Source: Streptomyces calvus (GTDB lineage: Bacteria; Actinomycetota; Actinomycetes; Streptomycetales; Streptomycetaceae). Taken from it: a stretch of 64,000 nt of DNA. Under the pieces are notes generated by a model. It ran no database searches, had not been told where the DNA came from, and saw nothing but the letters and a program-made list of their open reading frames with translations. The DNA is taken from NCBI RefSeq assembly GCF_006782915.1, contig NZ_VCNP01000030.1:62001-126000 (forward strand), given 5' to 3'. This document shows positions 8,291 to 17,731 of this stretch, piece by piece (within the stretch, counting starts at the first letter, position 1; each line of letters starts with the position of its first letter). A program made the position numbers and the translations under genes.

Positions 8291-10045
8291 ATGAAGGTAC
8301 ACAAGTACGACACCGTCATCGTCGGCGCCGGTGGCGCCGGTATGCGGGCCGCCATCGAGGCGACCAAGCGCAGCCGCACCGCCGTGCTGACCAAGCTCTA
8401 CCCCACCCGCTCCCACACGGGCGCCGCGCAGGGCGGCATGGCCGCCGCGCTGGCCAACGTGGAGGAGGACAACTGGGAGTGGCACACCTTCGACACGGTC
8501 AAGGGCGGTGACTACCTGGTCGACCAGGACGCCGCCGAGATCCTGGCGAAGGAGGCCATCGACTCCGTCCTCGACCTGGAGAAGATGGGCCTGCCGTTCA
8601 ACCGGACCCCGAACGGCACCATCGACCAGCGCCGCTTCGGCGGTCACAGCCGCAACCACGGCGAGGCCCCGGTCCGCCGGTCCTGCTACGCGGCCGACCG
8701 CACCGGCCACATGATCCTCCAGACGCTGTACCAGAACTGCGTCAAGCACGGCGTGGAGTTCTTCAACGAGTTCTACGTCCTGGACCAGCTGATCACCGAG
8801 GTCGACGGCGTCAAGAAGTCCGCCGGTGTGGTGGCCTACGAGCTGGCGACCGGCGAGATCCACGTCTTCCAGGCGAAGTCCGTGATCTACGCGTCCGGCG
8901 GCACCGGCAAGTTCTTCAAGGTGACCTCCAACGCGCACACCCTGACCGGTGACGGGCAGGCCGCCGTCTACCGCCGCGGGCTGCCGCTGGAGGACATGGA
9001 GTTCTTCCAGTTCCACCCGACCGGCATCTGGCGCATGGGCATCCTGCTCACCGAGGGTGCCCGCGGTGAGGGCGGCATCCTGCGCAACAAGGACGGCGAG
9101 CGCTTCATGGAGAAGTACGCGCCGGTCATGAAGGACCTCGCCTCCCGCGACGTCGTCTCCCGCTCCATCTACACGGAGATCCGCGAGGGCCGCGGCTGCG
9201 GTCCCGAGGGCGACCACGTCTACCTGGACCTCACCCACCTCCCGCCGGAGCAGCTGGACGCCAAGCTGCCCGACATCACGGAGTTCGCGCGCACCTACCT
9301 CGGCATCGAGCCCTACACTGACCCGATCCCGATCCAGCCCACCGCGCACTACGCCATGGGCGGCATCCCGACCAACGTCGAGGGTGAGGTCCTGGCGGAC
9401 AACACCACCGTCGTGCCGGGCCTGTACGCGGCCGGCGAGGTCGCCTGCGTCTCCGTGCACGGCGCCAACCGCCTGGGCACCAACTCGCTGCTGGACATCA
9501 ACGTCTTCGGCAAGCGGGCCGGCATCGCGGCGGCGGAGTACGCGCAGAAGGCCGACTTCGTGGAGCTGCCGGAGAACCCGGAGTCCCTCGTCGTCGAGCA
9601 GATCGAGCGGCTGCGCACCTCCACCGGCAACGAGCGGGTGGCCCAGCTCCGCAAGGAGCTGCAGGAGACCATGGACGCCAACGTCATGGTGTTCCGCACC
9701 GAGCAGACGATCAAGACGGCGGTCGAGAAGATCGCCGAGCTGCGCGAGCGCTACAAGAACGTCGCCATCCAGGACAAGGGCAAGCGGTTCAACACCGACC
9801 TGCTGGAGGCCATCGAGCTGGGCAACCTGCTCGACCTGGCCGAGGTCATGGCCGTCTCCGCGCTGGCCCGCAAGGAGTCCCGCGGCGGTCACTACCGCGA
9901 GGACTACCCGAACCGCGACGACGTCAACTTCATGCGCCACACGATGGCGTACCGCGAGGTCGGCGCCGACGGCTCCGAGACCGTCCGTCTGGACTACAAG
10001 CCGGTCGTCCAGACCCGCTACCAGCCGATGGAGCGTAAGTACTGA
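8291..10045 (+). CDS. sdhA: Succinate dehydrogenase flavoprotein subunit
   Basis: 584 aa, full length. An N-terminal Rossmann motif ([10 protein letters not shown]) binds FAD, and the His of [15 protein letters not shown] is the usual covalent FAD site. HPTGI, the [11 protein letters not shown] segment and the active-site [15 protein letters not shown] regions are all present. It oxidises succinate to fumarate in the TCA cycle on the inner face of the membrane. Its TGA stop overlaps the ATG of sdhB by one base, indicating translational coupling of the two soluble subunits. Confidence 0.97.
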   Translation: MKVHKYDTVIVGAGGAGMRAAIEATKRSRTAVLTKLYPTRSHTGAAQGGMAAALANVEEDNWEWHTFDTVKGGDYLVDQDAAEILAKEAIDSVLDLEKMGLPFNRTPNGTIDQRRFGGHSRNHGEAPVRRSCYAADRTGHMILQTLYQNCVKHGVEFFNEFYVLDQLITEVDGVKKSAGVVAYELATGEIHVFQAKSVIYASGGTGKFFKVTSNAHTLTGDGQAAVYRRGLPLEDMEFFQFHPTGIWRMGILLTEGARGEGGILRNKDGERFMEKYAPVMKDLASRDVVSRSIYTEIREGRGCGPEGDHVYLDLTHLPPEQLDAKLPDITEFARTYLGIEPYTDPIPIQPTAHYAMGGIPTNVEGEVLADNTTVVPGLYAAGEVACVSVHGANRLGTNSLLDINVFGKRAGIAAAEYAQKADFVELPENPESLVVEQIERLRTSTGNERVAQLRKELQETMDANVMVFRTEQTIKTAVEKIAELRERYKNVAIQDKGKRFNTDLLEAIELGNLLDLAEVMAVSALARKESRGGHYREDYPNRDDVNFMRHTMAYREVGADGSETVRLDYKPVVQTRYQPMERKY

Positions 10046-10824
10046 TGGCTACCCCTGTTCTGGACAAGGCGGACGCGGCCGGTTCCCCCGAGCCCGGTTT
10101 CGCCGACTCCCCCTACATCACCGTCACGTTCCGCGTCCGCCGGTTCAACCCGGAGGTCTCGGCGGAGGCGACCTGGGAAGACTTCCAGCTGGAGATCGAC
10201 CCCAAGGAACGCGTCCTCGACGGTCTGCACAAGATCAAGTGGGACCTGGACGGCACGCTGACGTTCCGCCGCTCCTGCGCGCACGGCATCTGCGGCTCGG
10301 ACGCCATGCGGATCAACGGCAAGAACCGCCTGGCCTGCAAGACGCTGATCAAGGACATCAACCCCGAGAAGCCCATCACGGTCGAGCCCATCAAGGGCCT
10401 CACGGTCCTGAAGGACCTGGTCGTGGACATGGAGCCGTTCTTCCAGGCGTACCGGGACGTGATGCCCTTCCTGATCACGAAGGACACCAACGAGCCGACG
10501 CGCGAGCGGCTGCAGTCCGCCGAGGACCGCGAGCGCTTCGACGACACGACCAAGTGCATCCTGTGCGCCGCCTGCACCACGTCGTGCCCGGTGTTCTGGA
10601 ACGACGGGCAGTACTTCGGCCCGGCGGCCATCGTCAACGCGCACCGCTTCATCTTCGACTCGCGTGACGAGGCCGGCGAGCAGCGCCTGGAGATCCTGAA
10701 CGACAAGGACGGCGTCTGGCGCTGCCGTACGACCTTCAACTGCACGGACGCCTGCCCGCGCGGTATCGAGGTCACCAAGGCGATCGCCGAGGTGAAGCGT
10801 GCGCTGATCACGCGCCGCTTCTGA
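10045..10824 (+). CDS. sdhB: Succinate dehydrogenase iron-sulfur subunit
   Basis: 259 aa. The Cys ligands of all three clusters are visible: RRSCAHGICGSDAM with a later ACK for [2Fe-2S]; CILCAACTTSCP for [4Fe-4S]; and CRTTFNCTDACPRG for the remaining [3Fe-4S] cluster. It carries electrons from the flavin of SdhA to the quinone site formed with SdhC/D. The start is fixed by the one-base overlap with the sdhA stop. It is the last gene of the operon and is followed 21 bases later by a strong hairpin. Confidence 0.96.
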   Translation: MATPVLDKADAAGSPEPGFADSPYITVTFRVRRFNPEVSAEATWEDFQLEIDPKERVLDGLHKIKWDLDGTLTFRRSCAHGICGSDAMRINGKNRLACKTLIKDINPEKPITVEPIKGLTVLKDLVVDMEPFFQAYRDVMPFLITKDTNEPTRERLQSAEDRERFDDTTKCILCAACTTSCPVFWNDGQYFGPAAIVNAHRFIFDSRDEAGEQRLEILNDKDGVWRCRTTFNCTDACPRGIEVTKAIAEVKRALITRRF

Positions 10825-10845
10825 GACGCACCACCGCACGACCAC

Positions 10846-10878
10846 GAGGGCCCCGTTTCCGCTGGACACGGGGCCCTC
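10846..10878 (+). terminator. Terminator of the sdh operon
   Basis: A perfect 11-bp stem (10846-10856 with 10868-10878) closes an 11-base loop, 21 bases after the sdhB stop. There is no U-run, as is common in streptomycete terminators. Confidence 0.75.
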
Positions 10879-10979
10879 TGGCATATGCCACACCATCGGG
10901 TGAAGCCGGCCGGGACGGACGCGGACGCGTCCCCGGCCCTACGATGATGCTCTCGACACCCGCCCCTAGGAGGCACGCG

Positions 10980-11606
10980 ATGTCCGCAGCATCCGCCGAG
11001 CGGTCCCACGACGAGCGGTCCCACGACGAGCGTCCGCTGATCGCGGAGGCGAACCGCCTCATGGACCGCCTTCCGGGCTACCGCGTCGAGATCATCGGAG
11101 GCCAGCTCCTCGTGACCCCGCCACCGGACGTCCCGCACGCCCGCGCCCTGACCAAGCTCATGCGTCCCTTCATCACTGCGGGACTTGACGACGGCGAGAC
11201 CGAAGTACTCCAGGGCATCGGCCTCTGGCTGCCCACCGACAGCGAGGACTACGCCATCCCCGACCTCGCCGTGGTGGAAGCCGACATCGACGACCACCTC
11301 ATCGAGAACAACTCCTACGACCCGGTCTGCTTCCGCCTCGTCCTGGAGGTCACCTCCAGCAACTGGAAGAACGACCTCAAGACCAAGGTCGCCGCCTACG
11401 CGGAGGCCAAGGTCCCGGTCTATGTCGTCGTCGACCGCAAGCACCAGCGCGTCCACGTCCTGACCGACCCGTCCGGCGACGACTACGCCACGCACCGCTT
11501 CCACTCCCCCGGCCAGCAGGTCACCCTCCCCGACTCCATCGGCGCCAAGGTGACCCTGGACGTGGCCGAGATCCTGGCGGCCGGGCAGGCCCGCGGCGAC
11601 GACTGA
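10980..11606 (+). CDS. Uma2-family (DUF820) protein, PD-(D/E)XK nuclease fold
   Basis: 208 aa. The ATG at 10980 has AGGAGG 7 bases upstream, which rules out the earlier ATG at 10944. The pattern YRVEIIGGQLLVTPPP, then PDLAVV, then LVLEVTSSNWKNDLKTKVAAYAEAKVPVYVVVD is that of Uma2 proteins. E-x-x-S near LEVTS and the Asp of PDLAVV are the putative nuclease residues. This family is abundant in Streptomyces and cyanobacteria, and its function is largely unknown. The N-terminus carries a 15-base duplication encoding ERSHD twice. It stands alone between the sdh terminator and a TetR gene. Confidence 0.82.
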   Translation: MSAASAERSHDERSHDERPLIAEANRLMDRLPGYRVEIIGGQLLVTPPPDVPHARALTKLMRPFITAGLDDGETEVLQGIGLWLPTDSEDYAIPDLAVVEADIDDHLIENNSYDPVCFRLVLEVTSSNWKNDLKTKVAAYAEAKVPVYVVVDRKHQRVHVLTDPSGDDYATHRFHSPGQQVTLPDSIGAKVTLDVAEILAAGQARGDD

Positions 11607-11678
11607 GCGGCGCGGCGGTGCAGGCGCCGCAGGGTCCTGCACCGGGGTCCGGGGCCGTCGGTGGCGGCGTTAGGCTCT

Positions 11679-12452
11679 GTGCCCGTGCCCGCGAAGAACG
11701 ACGGCCCCGGCGAAGGGGCCGCACCCAGCAAGTCCGAGCAGACCCGCGCCCTGATCCTGCAGACGGCGATGCGGCTGTTCCAGGAGCGCGGGTACGACAG
11801 GACGACCATGCGGGCCATCGCCAAGGAGGCCGGTGTCTCCGTCGGCAACGCGTACTACTACTTCGACGGCAAGGAACACCTGATCCAGGGGTTCTACGAC
11901 CGGATCGCCGCCGAGCACCAGGTGGCCGTGCGCGAGGTGCTGGACCGGGAGACCGATCTGGAGGCCCGGCTCGCGGGCGTACTGAAGGCGTGGCTGGACA
12001 TCGCCACGCCGTACCACGAGTTCGCGGTGCAGTTCTTCAAGAACGCCGCCGACCCGGACAGCCCGCTCAGCCCCTTCTCCCCCGAGTCGGAGCACGCGCG
12101 CGCGGAGGCGATCAGCGTGCACCGGTCGGTGCTGGCCGGCGCCAAGACCAAGGTGCCGGAGGAACTCCGAGACATCCTGCCCGAGTTGATGTGGCTGTCG
12201 CAGATGGGCCTCTGCCTGTACTGGATCTTCGACCGCACCGAGGGCCGTGAGCGCAGCTACCGGCTCGCCGAGCGCGGGGCCCGGCTCACCGCGCGAGGTG
12301 TCGCCCTGGCCCGCTTCCGGGTGCTGCGGCCCCTGGTGCGCGACGTGTACGAGCTGTTCACGGAGTTCCTGCCGGGCATGACGAAGGCGCTGCCGGACCC
12401 GGCGAAGAGGAAGGCACCCGCCGACGACGGGCGCCCGGCCGGCGTCGGCTGA
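11679..12452 (+). CDS. TetR-family transcriptional regulator
   Basis: 257 aa from the GTG at 11679. An upstream in-frame GTG at 11661 would add a rare TTA codon, and the GTG at 11685 is also possible. A TAGGCT at 11671-11676 could be a -10 element giving a nearly leaderless mRNA. The HTH is in residues of about 20-65 (QTAMRLFQERGYDRTTMRAI, then EAGVSVGNAYYYF). The C-terminal domain is a TetR_C-type helical ligand pocket with a Lys/Pro-rich tail. Ligand and targets cannot be read from the sequence. The metallophosphoesterase at 12492 is convergent, so it is unlikely to share a promoter. Confidence 0.9.
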   Translation: MPVPAKNDGPGEGAAPSKSEQTRALILQTAMRLFQERGYDRTTMRAIAKEAGVSVGNAYYYFDGKEHLIQGFYDRIAAEHQVAVREVLDRETDLEARLAGVLKAWLDIATPYHEFAVQFFKNAADPDSPLSPFSPESEHARAEAISVHRSVLAGAKTKVPEELRDILPELMWLSQMGLCLYWIFDRTEGRERSYRLAERGARLTARGVALARFRVLRPLVRDVYELFTEFLPGMTKALPDPAKRKAPADDGRPAGVG

Positions 12453-12491
12453 CGGCCGCCCGCTCCCACCGGGCCGCCGTGGCCGCGCGCG

Positions 12492-13844
12492 TCATGCCTG
12501 GCGTGACGCCAGTTCGATCACCGTGATGTCGGACGGGGCGCCCACACGGGTCGGCGGGCCCCACGCGCCGGCGCCGCGGCTGACGTAGAGCTGGGTGTCG
12601 CCGTAGCGGTCCAGGCCGGCGAGGGTCGGGTTGGCGGCGCCCGCGATCAGGCTGCCCGGCCAGAGCTGGCCGCCGTGCGTGTGGCCGGACAGCTGGAGGT
12701 CGACGCCGTGCTCGACGGCCTCGTGGATCATGACCGGCTGGTGGGCGAGGAGCACGCAGGCGCGGGTCCGGTCGCGGTCGCCGAGCGCCTTCGCGTAGTC
12801 GGGGCCCTGGCCCCGGTCCTCGCCGGAGATGTCGTTGACGCCCGCGAGGTCGAAGTACGGCAGTTCCGTGCGGTCGTTCTCCAGCGGGCGCAGGCCGAGC
12901 CGGCGCACCTCCTCGACCCACTGCTCGGCGCCGGAGAAGTACTCGTGGTTCCCGGTGACGAAGAAGGAGCCGTGACGGGCCGTCAGCTGGGCCAGCGGTG
13001 CGGCGGCCGGGCCGAGGTCCTTCACGCTGCCGTCCACCAGGTCGCCGACGACGGCGATCAGGTCGGGCTGGGTGGCGTTGACCGTGTCGACGACCTTCTG
13101 CGCGAAGCCCCGGCCGAGGACCGGGCCCAGGTGAATGTCGCTGACCACGGCGATGCGCAGACCGTGCGCGGCGCGCGGCAGCTTGGCGAGCGGCACGGTG
13201 ACCCGCTTGACCCGCGGCCCGCGCAGCACGCCGTACGTGCCGTAGCCGACGGTGCCCACGGCCGCCGCCGCGGCGGCCCCGCCGACGACCCGGGACACGA
13301 ACAGGCGGCGGGACGGGCCGGAGGGGGCGGCGGGTGCCAGGTGGGCGCCGGAGGGGGTGCTGCCGGGGCGGTTCTCGGACGGGCCGACGCCGTCGGACGT
13401 GGTGTCGGGTGTCGCCGGTTCGGTGCCCGGCGCCGCGGCCGGTCCCCGGCCCGCGCCCTGCCCGGCCGGTATCGGCTCCGGCCGCGCGGGGACGGTCACC
13501 GCCTCCTCCTGTGCCGTCCGCGCCCGCCGCTCCAGGACCCGGCGCAGCACCGGGCGCACCAGCTCACCGGCGAGCACCGCCAGCAGCAGGTACAGCGACA
13601 GGGCCAGCCACAGGAAGCCGGGCCAGGCCAGGATCTGCTGGAGCCGGAAGGGAGCCCCGCCGCGCTCGGCGACGAACGCGCCGACGGTCAGCACCCAGCC
13701 ACCGGCGATCACCACCGCGCCCGTGCGGCGCACCGCGCCCGGGCCCGTCGTGGTGTCCCGGAACAGACGCCGCCACACGTACCAGTTGCCCGTCACCAGG
13801 ACGGCCAGGACCAGTAGCGCGATGAGTACGAAGACGATGGCCAC
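12492..13844 (-). CDS. Membrane-anchored metallophosphoesterase
   Basis: 450 aa from the GTG at 13844, with GGGAA upstream. Three membrane segments fill the first 130 residues, followed by a Pro/Ala-rich linker and a further hydrophobic stretch (VVGGAAAAAAVGTVG). The calcineurin-like catalytic domain follows with all the metal motifs: SDIHLG, GDLVDG, GNHEYF and SGHTHGGQLWP. This arrangement (YaeI-like) suggests phosphodiester or UDP-diacylglucosamine-type hydrolysis at the membrane, but the substrate is unknown. It is convergent with the TetR gene, and its start is 23 bases from the stop of the upstream small membrane protein gene. Confidence 0.9.
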   Translation of the reverse strand: MAIVFVLIALLVLAVLVTGNWYVWRRLFRDTTTGPGAVRRTGAVVIAGGWVLTVGAFVAERGGAPFRLQQILAWPGFLWLALSLYLLLAVLAGELVRPVLRRVLERRARTAQEEAVTVPARPEPIPAGQGAGRGPAAAPGTEPATPDTTSDGVGPSENRPGSTPSGAHLAPAAPSGPSRRLFVSRVVGGAAAAAAVGTVGYGTYGVLRGPRVKRVTVPLAKLPRAAHGLRIAVVSDIHLGPVLGRGFAQKVVDTVNATQPDLIAVVGDLVDGSVKDLGPAAAPLAQLTARHGSFFVTGNHEYFSGAEQWVEEVRRLGLRPLENDRTELPYFDLAGVNDISGEDRGQGPDYAKALGDRDRTRACVLLAHQPVMIHEAVEHGVDLQLSGHTHGGQLWPGSLIAGAANPTLAGLDRYGDTQLYVSRGAGAWGPPTRVGAPSDITVIELASRQA

Positions 13845-13867
13845 GGTGCGGAGTTCCCTGCTTCCCG

Positions 13868-14116
13868 TCAGGACGTGCGTGACGTCCGGCTCAGTGCGCG
13901 CAAGCCGCGCAACCCGATGCCCCCGATAACCGTCCCCAGTACGAAGGAGACGACGGCGAGCGTCAGATGAACGAAGAAGTAGGCCGTCGGGTGCCCGTCC
14001 TCGAACGCGAGTCCGCTGCTGTCCTTGACCAGGTTCTTGACGAAAGTGATCCAGATGACCCAGCTCCACACCCCGAAAGCGAGCAGGAACCAGGAGATGG
14101 GGCGGCTGAGCTTCAT
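13868..14116 (-). CDS. SCO4848-family small membrane protein
   Basis: 82 aa from the ATG at 14116; the longer open frame upstream overlaps the divergent carboxypeptidase. Two membrane segments are visible (WFLLAFGVWSWVIWITF and FFVHLTLAVVSFVLGTVIGG), separated by a short loop (EDGHPTAYFF). The C-terminus is basic. It matches the uncharacterised actinobacterial family named after SCO4848. It lies 23 bases upstream of the metallophosphoesterase on the same strand and about 90 bases from the divergent D-Ala-D-Ala carboxypeptidase start. Function unknown. Confidence 0.78.
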   Translation of the reverse strand: MKLSRPISWFLLAFGVWSWVIWITFVKNLVKDSSGLAFEDGHPTAYFFVHLTLAVVSFVLGTVIGGIGLRGLRALSRTSRTS

Positions 14117-14207
14117 GCGTCCAGTATCACCGGACGGTGTCCGGTTCCCTGCCCGGGGTGGGGCCCGGGACGGGACTTCGCCGGGCCGGGCATGTACGTT
14201 TCCGACC

Positions 14208-15497
14208 GTGCCAGCTCCCAAGAACGTTTTCGGGCGATCGCTGCTGCTCGCTTCCGCCGTCGCGTTGTCCACCGCGCTGACCGCACCCGTCGCGCTCGCG
14301 GCGCCCAAGCCGTCGACGAGTCCGTCGGCCGCTCCCCCGGCGAAGATGTCGACGGTGGGCGGTGCCCGGCTCGGCCGGCCGGGCACCCAGGTCAATCTCG
14401 CGAGCGGTGTCCCGGTGCTGCCGAAGGACGTCACGGCCCGGTCCTGGATCGTCGCCGACGCCGAGTCCGGCGAGGTGCTCGCCGCGCACAACGCGCACTG
14501 GCGGCTGGCCCCGGCGAGCACCCTGAAGATGCTGTTCGCCGATACGCTGCTGCCGAAGTGGCCCAAGACGACGGAGCACACGGTGCAGCCGTCCGACCTG
14601 GCCGGCATCGGCGCCGGTTCCAGCATGGTCGGCATCAAGGAGGACGAGACGTACACCGTCCACGACCTGTGGCTGGGTGTCTTCCTGCGCTCCGGCAACG
14701 ACGCCGTGCACGTGCTGTCGGCGATGAACGGCGGCGTCAAGAACACCGTCGCGGAGATGAACGAGCACGCCGAGGAGCTCCAGGCCCTCGACACGCACGT
14801 GGTCAGCCCCGACGGCTACGACGCCCCGGAGCAGGTCTCCTCCGCCTACGACCTGACCCTGTTCGCCCGCTCCGGGCTGCAGAAGAAGGACTTCCGCGAG
14901 TACTGCTCGACCGTCCGGGCCAAGTTCCCCGGCGAGACGAAGAAGAACAAGAAGGGCAAGGAGGTCCGCGAGACCTTCGAGATCCAGAACACCAACCGGC
15001 TGCTGGCCGGCGACTCCGACGTGCCCGTCTACCAGGGCATCGCCGGGGTGAAGAACGGCAACACCACCAACGCGGGCGCCACCTTCACCGGGGTCGCCGA
15101 GCGCAATGGCAAGGTGCTGCTGGTCACCGTGATGAACCCGCAGAAGGACGAGAGCAACGAGGTCTACAAGGAGACCGCGCGGCTCTTCGACTGGGGTTTC
15201 CGGGCGGCCGGCAAGGTCCGGCCGGTGGGTGAGCTGGTGCCGCCGAAGAGCGCCGCGCAGGCCAGTGCCCGGCCGGGCCCTACCGCCTCGTCCGGTGAGG
15301 CCGGAGGCGCCGCGGACCAGGTCGGCAAGCCCGGCTCGGACGCCGTGGTGAGCGCCGCGGCGGGCGGCGGCACCGACGGCGTCGGGGTCGCGCTGGGCAT
15401 CGTCGGCGGCGTGCTGGTGCTGCTGGCGGGCGGTGCGTTCCTGGTCAACCGCCGCTGGCCGCTGCCGGACCTGGTGCGCCGCCGCCCGCGTCCGTGA
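14208..15497 (+). CDS. D-alanyl-D-alanine carboxypeptidase (S11), membrane-anchored
   Basis: 429 aa from the GTG at 14208. A signal peptide (LLLASAVALSTALTAPVALAA) is followed by a Pro/Ser spacer and the S11 domain. The SxxK motif is S104-T-L-K107 and the SxN motif is S162-G-N. The third motif, normally KTG, reads K282-N-G (GVKNGNTTNAG). A Gly/Ala-rich linker leads to a C-terminal membrane segment (VALGIVGGVLVLLAGGAFLV) with a short basic tail. It trims the terminal D-Ala of peptidoglycan stem peptides. Its last 53 bases overlap the end of the convergent YihY-family gene. Confidence 0.9.
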   Translation: MPAPKNVFGRSLLLASAVALSTALTAPVALAAPKPSTSPSAAPPAKMSTVGGARLGRPGTQVNLASGVPVLPKDVTARSWIVADAESGEVLAAHNAHWRLAPASTLKMLFADTLLPKWPKTTEHTVQPSDLAGIGAGSSMVGIKEDETYTVHDLWLGVFLRSGNDAVHVLSAMNGGVKNTVAEMNEHAEELQALDTHVVSPDGYDAPEQVSSAYDLTLFARSGLQKKDFREYCSTVRAKFPGETKKNKKGKEVRETFEIQNTNRLLAGDSDVPVYQGIAGVKNGNTTNAGATFTGVAERNGKVLLVTVMNPQKDESNEVYKETARLFDWGFRAAGKVRPVGELVPPKSAAQASARPGPTASSGEAGGAADQVGKPGSDAVVSAAAGGGTDGVGVALGIVGGVLVLLAGGAFLVNRRWPLPDLVRRRPRP

Positions 15498-16374
15498 CCG
15501 CGTCCGGCGCCGCCGCGTCCTCCTGCTGTCTGCTCCGCGTCGCCGTCCAGGCGGCGCAGAACAGGACGAGTTTCACGGTGAAGTTGATCCACAGCAGCAG
15601 GGCCACCGGGACACCGAACGCGCCGTACATGCTCTTCGCGGCCACGCCCTGCACATAGCCGCTGAGCAGCAGCTTCAGCAGTTCGAAGCCGACGGCGCCG
15701 GTGAGCGCGGCGACGACCAGGCGGTGCCGGGCGGGTTCGACGCCGGGCAGCAGGGTGAGGACGTACAGCAGGAGCAGGAAGTCGGCGCCGACGGCGACGG
15801 CGAACGCCGCGACGTGCAGCACGATGCCGCCCCAGCCGCCCTTCTCCAGCCCGATGGCGTCGCTGATGCGGCCCACCAGCGCGGAGGCGACGGTGGAGGC
15901 GACCAGCGTGACCAGGACCGCGCCGCCGAGCCCGACGAGGATGCCCGCGTCCTTGGCCTTGCGCAGCAGCGGGTTCTCGTCCTCGTCGGGCAGCTCCCAC
16001 ACCGCGCGCAGGCACTCGCGCAGCGAACCGGCCCAGCTGATGCCGGTGAACAGCAGGGCGGCACCGGCGATCAGGCCGACGGTGCCGGCGTTCTGCACCA
16101 GGCCCTCGACGTCCAGCTGTTCGGAGATCCCGGGCACCTGGTCGGCGATCCTGTCCTGGAGCGTGTCCTGCTGTTCCCGGCTGAGCGTGCCGGCGCCGAT
16201 CGCGGCGGCCACGGTGAGCAGCGGGAACAGCGCGACGAAGCTCGTGAAGGTCATCGCGGCGGCCAGCCGCGTCCAGTGCACGCGGTCCAGACGCTCGTAC
16301 GACCGCCATGCGTGGGTGAGCATCAGCCGCGCCAGCCACGGCCCGACGACCGGGAGCCTTTTCAGCCAGTCCAT
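15445..16374 (-). CDS. YihY/BrkB-family inner membrane protein
   Basis: 309 aa. Six membrane segments are visible between residues 40 and 275, after the family hallmark WTRLAAAMTFTSFVALFPLLTV. The C-terminus is a short Gln/Asp/Ala-rich tail whose codons overlap the end of the convergent carboxypeptidase gene by 53 bases. The family was once called ribonuclease BN, but members are regarded as membrane proteins of unknown transport or envelope role. Its start overlaps the stop of the GtrA gene by 13 bases, so it is the last gene of the four-gene lipid-arabinose operon. Confidence 0.87.
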   Translation of the reverse strand: MDWLKRLPVVGPWLARLMLTHAWRSYERLDRVHWTRLAAAMTFTSFVALFPLLTVAAAIGAGTLSREQQDTLQDRIADQVPGISEQLDVEGLVQNAGTVGLIAGAALLFTGISWAGSLRECLRAVWELPDEDENPLLRKAKDAGILVGLGGAVLVTLVASTVASALVGRISDAIGLEKGGWGGIVLHVAAFAVAVGADFLLLLYVLTLLPGVEPARHRLVVAALTGAVGFELLKLLLSGYVQGVAAKSMYGAFGVPVALLLWINFTVKLVLFCAAWTATRSRQQEDAAAPDAVTDAGGGAPGPAAASGG

Positions 16375-16799
16375 GACCCGACTCTGCCCCCGTTGCGGAA
16401 GACCAATGTCCGGGTGCCCCAGAAACGGACCGCGGTGGCCAGCACCATGCCGACGCCGGCGCCGGAGATCGTGTCGGCGCGCTGCGAGGTGAGGCCCAGC
16501 CCGTAGTGGCTGACGGCGAGGCAGAGCAGTTGTACGGCGGCGCCGGCGAGGTTGACCGCGAAGAAGACGGCGTAGGGGCGCGGGCCGCGCACGCGCGTGT
16601 CGCGGTAGGTGACGTGCGCGTTGCCGGCGTAGGCGACGGTGCAGCCGGCGAGGAAGGACAGTGCCTTGGCGGTGAGCGGGCCGAGTCCGGCGGGGCCGCG
16701 CAGCCAGGTGAACAGGGCGAGGTCGACGGCGTAGGCGAGCAGGCCGGCGGTGGCGAAGCCGAGCAGCTCACGCCGGTGGCGGAGCAGACGGTCCTTCAC
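16362..16799 (-). CDS. GtrA-family polyprenyl-linked sugar membrane protein
   Basis: 145 aa from the GTG at 16799, which overlaps the stop of the upstream prenyltransferase by 4 bases (GTGA). Four membrane segments are visible, with the GtrA signature FATAGLLAYAVDLALFTWL near the start and NAHVTYRDTR in the first loop. GtrA proteins help move or present polyprenyl-phosphate sugars at the membrane. In Mycobacterium tuberculosis the GtrA protein Rv3789 is encoded next to dprE1/dprE2. Here it sits in the operon with the UbiA-type transferase and PAP2 phosphatase, facing dprE1-dprE2, so a role in arabinose-lipid handling is likely but inferred. Confidence 0.88.
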   Translation of the reverse strand: MKDRLLRHRRELLGFATAGLLAYAVDLALFTWLRGPAGLGPLTAKALSFLAGCTVAYAGNAHVTYRDTRVRGPRPYAVFFAVNLAGAAVQLLCLAVSHYGLGLTSQRADTISGAGVGMVLATAVRFWGTRTLVFRNGGRVGSWTG

Positions 16800-17731
16800 C
16801 AGTCCGCCACCGCCAGGGCGTACATCGTCGCCCAGAGCAGGCCGATGAGGGCGAGTGCGCGGTCGCCGAGCACCACGTCCTCCGGTTCGCCCGCGGTGCC
16901 GCGGTCGGCGAAGACGGCGTACCGCAGGACGGCGAGGACGAACGCGACCACGGACAGCTGCCGCCAGGGCAGCACGCTGGTGTGCGGGACGCCGCCCTCC
17001 TCCAGGGCCCACAGGCAGTAGCCGAGGACGGCGACACCGGCCGCGAGCTGCCAGACGAACCGCAGGTAGCCGGTGCTGTACTCGGTGAGCAGCGCGCGGG
17101 TCGCGCCCTGCTTCCCGGCCATCTGCACGGCCTCGGAGTAGCGCTTGGCGGCGACCATGAACAGCGCGCCGAACCCGGTGGTGATCAGGAACCAGCGCGA
17201 GAGCGGGATGTCGAGGGCGAGCCCGCCGATCGCCGCCCGCATCAGGAACCCGGTGGTGACGACGACGAGATCGACGACCAGCACGTGCTTGAGGCTGAGG
17301 CAGTACGCCAGTTGCATGCCGAGGTAGGCGGCCAGCAGCGCGGCGACCTCGGGCGGGCAGAGCCGGACGGCGGCGACGGGTGCGAGGACGCCGAGGGCGA
17401 TGCCGGTGGCGTAGGCGACGGGTACGGGGACCTGGCCGGCGGCGACCGGGCGGCGGCACTTGGCGGGGTGAGCGCGGTCGGCCTCGGCGTCGCGGGCGTC
17501 GTTGACCAGGTAGACGGCGGCGGCGCAGGCCGTGAACAGCACGAAGACCAGCGTGAGCCGGGTCAGCGCGGCTACCGAGAACAGTTCGCCGGCGGCGGCC
17601 GGGGCGGCGATCACCAGCAGGTTCTTGATCCACTGCTTGGGCCGTGCGGTCAGCAGCAGGCCCTTGAGGAGTCCGCCTGCGCCGGACGGTGCGCTCTGTC
17701 GTCGGCCGGGGCGCTCGCGCAGCAGGGTCAC
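16796..17731 (-). CDS. Decaprenyl-phosphate phosphoribosyltransferase (UbiA family)
   Basis: 311 aa from the GTG at 17731, overlapping the PAP2 stop by 4 bases. Multiple membrane helices carry the UbiA polyprenyl-transferase motifs: YLVNDARDAEADRAHP (NDxxDxxxD) in the first conserved loop and KRYSEA in the second. TARPKQWIKNLLV near the N-terminus is typical of DPPR synthase (Rv3806c type). It is expected to move 5-phosphoribose from PRPP to polyprenyl phosphate, the first committed step towards polyprenyl-phosphoryl-arabinose. Its neighbours encode the following phosphatase and, on the other strand, the two epimerising enzymes. Confidence 0.88.
   Translation of the reverse strand: MTLLRERPGRRQSAPSGAGGLLKGLLLTARPKQWIKNLLVIAAPAAAGELFSVAALTRLTLVFVLFTACAAAVYLVNDARDAEADRAHPAKCRRPVAAGQVPVPVAYATGIALGVLAPVAAVRLCPPEVAALLAAYLGMQLAYCLSLKHVLVVDLVVVTTGFLMRAAIGGLALDIPLSRWFLITTGFGALFMVAAKRYSEAVQMAGKQGATRALLTEYSTGYLRFVWQLAAGVAVLGYCLWALEEGGVPHTSVLPWRQLSVVAFVLAVLRYAVFADRGTAGEPEDVVLGDRALALIGLLWATMYALAVADW

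Noticed and set aside
10944-10979. Earlier ATG for the Uma2-like gene
   Set aside because: AGGAGG is correctly spaced only for the ATG at 10980, and the extra residues are not like the family start.
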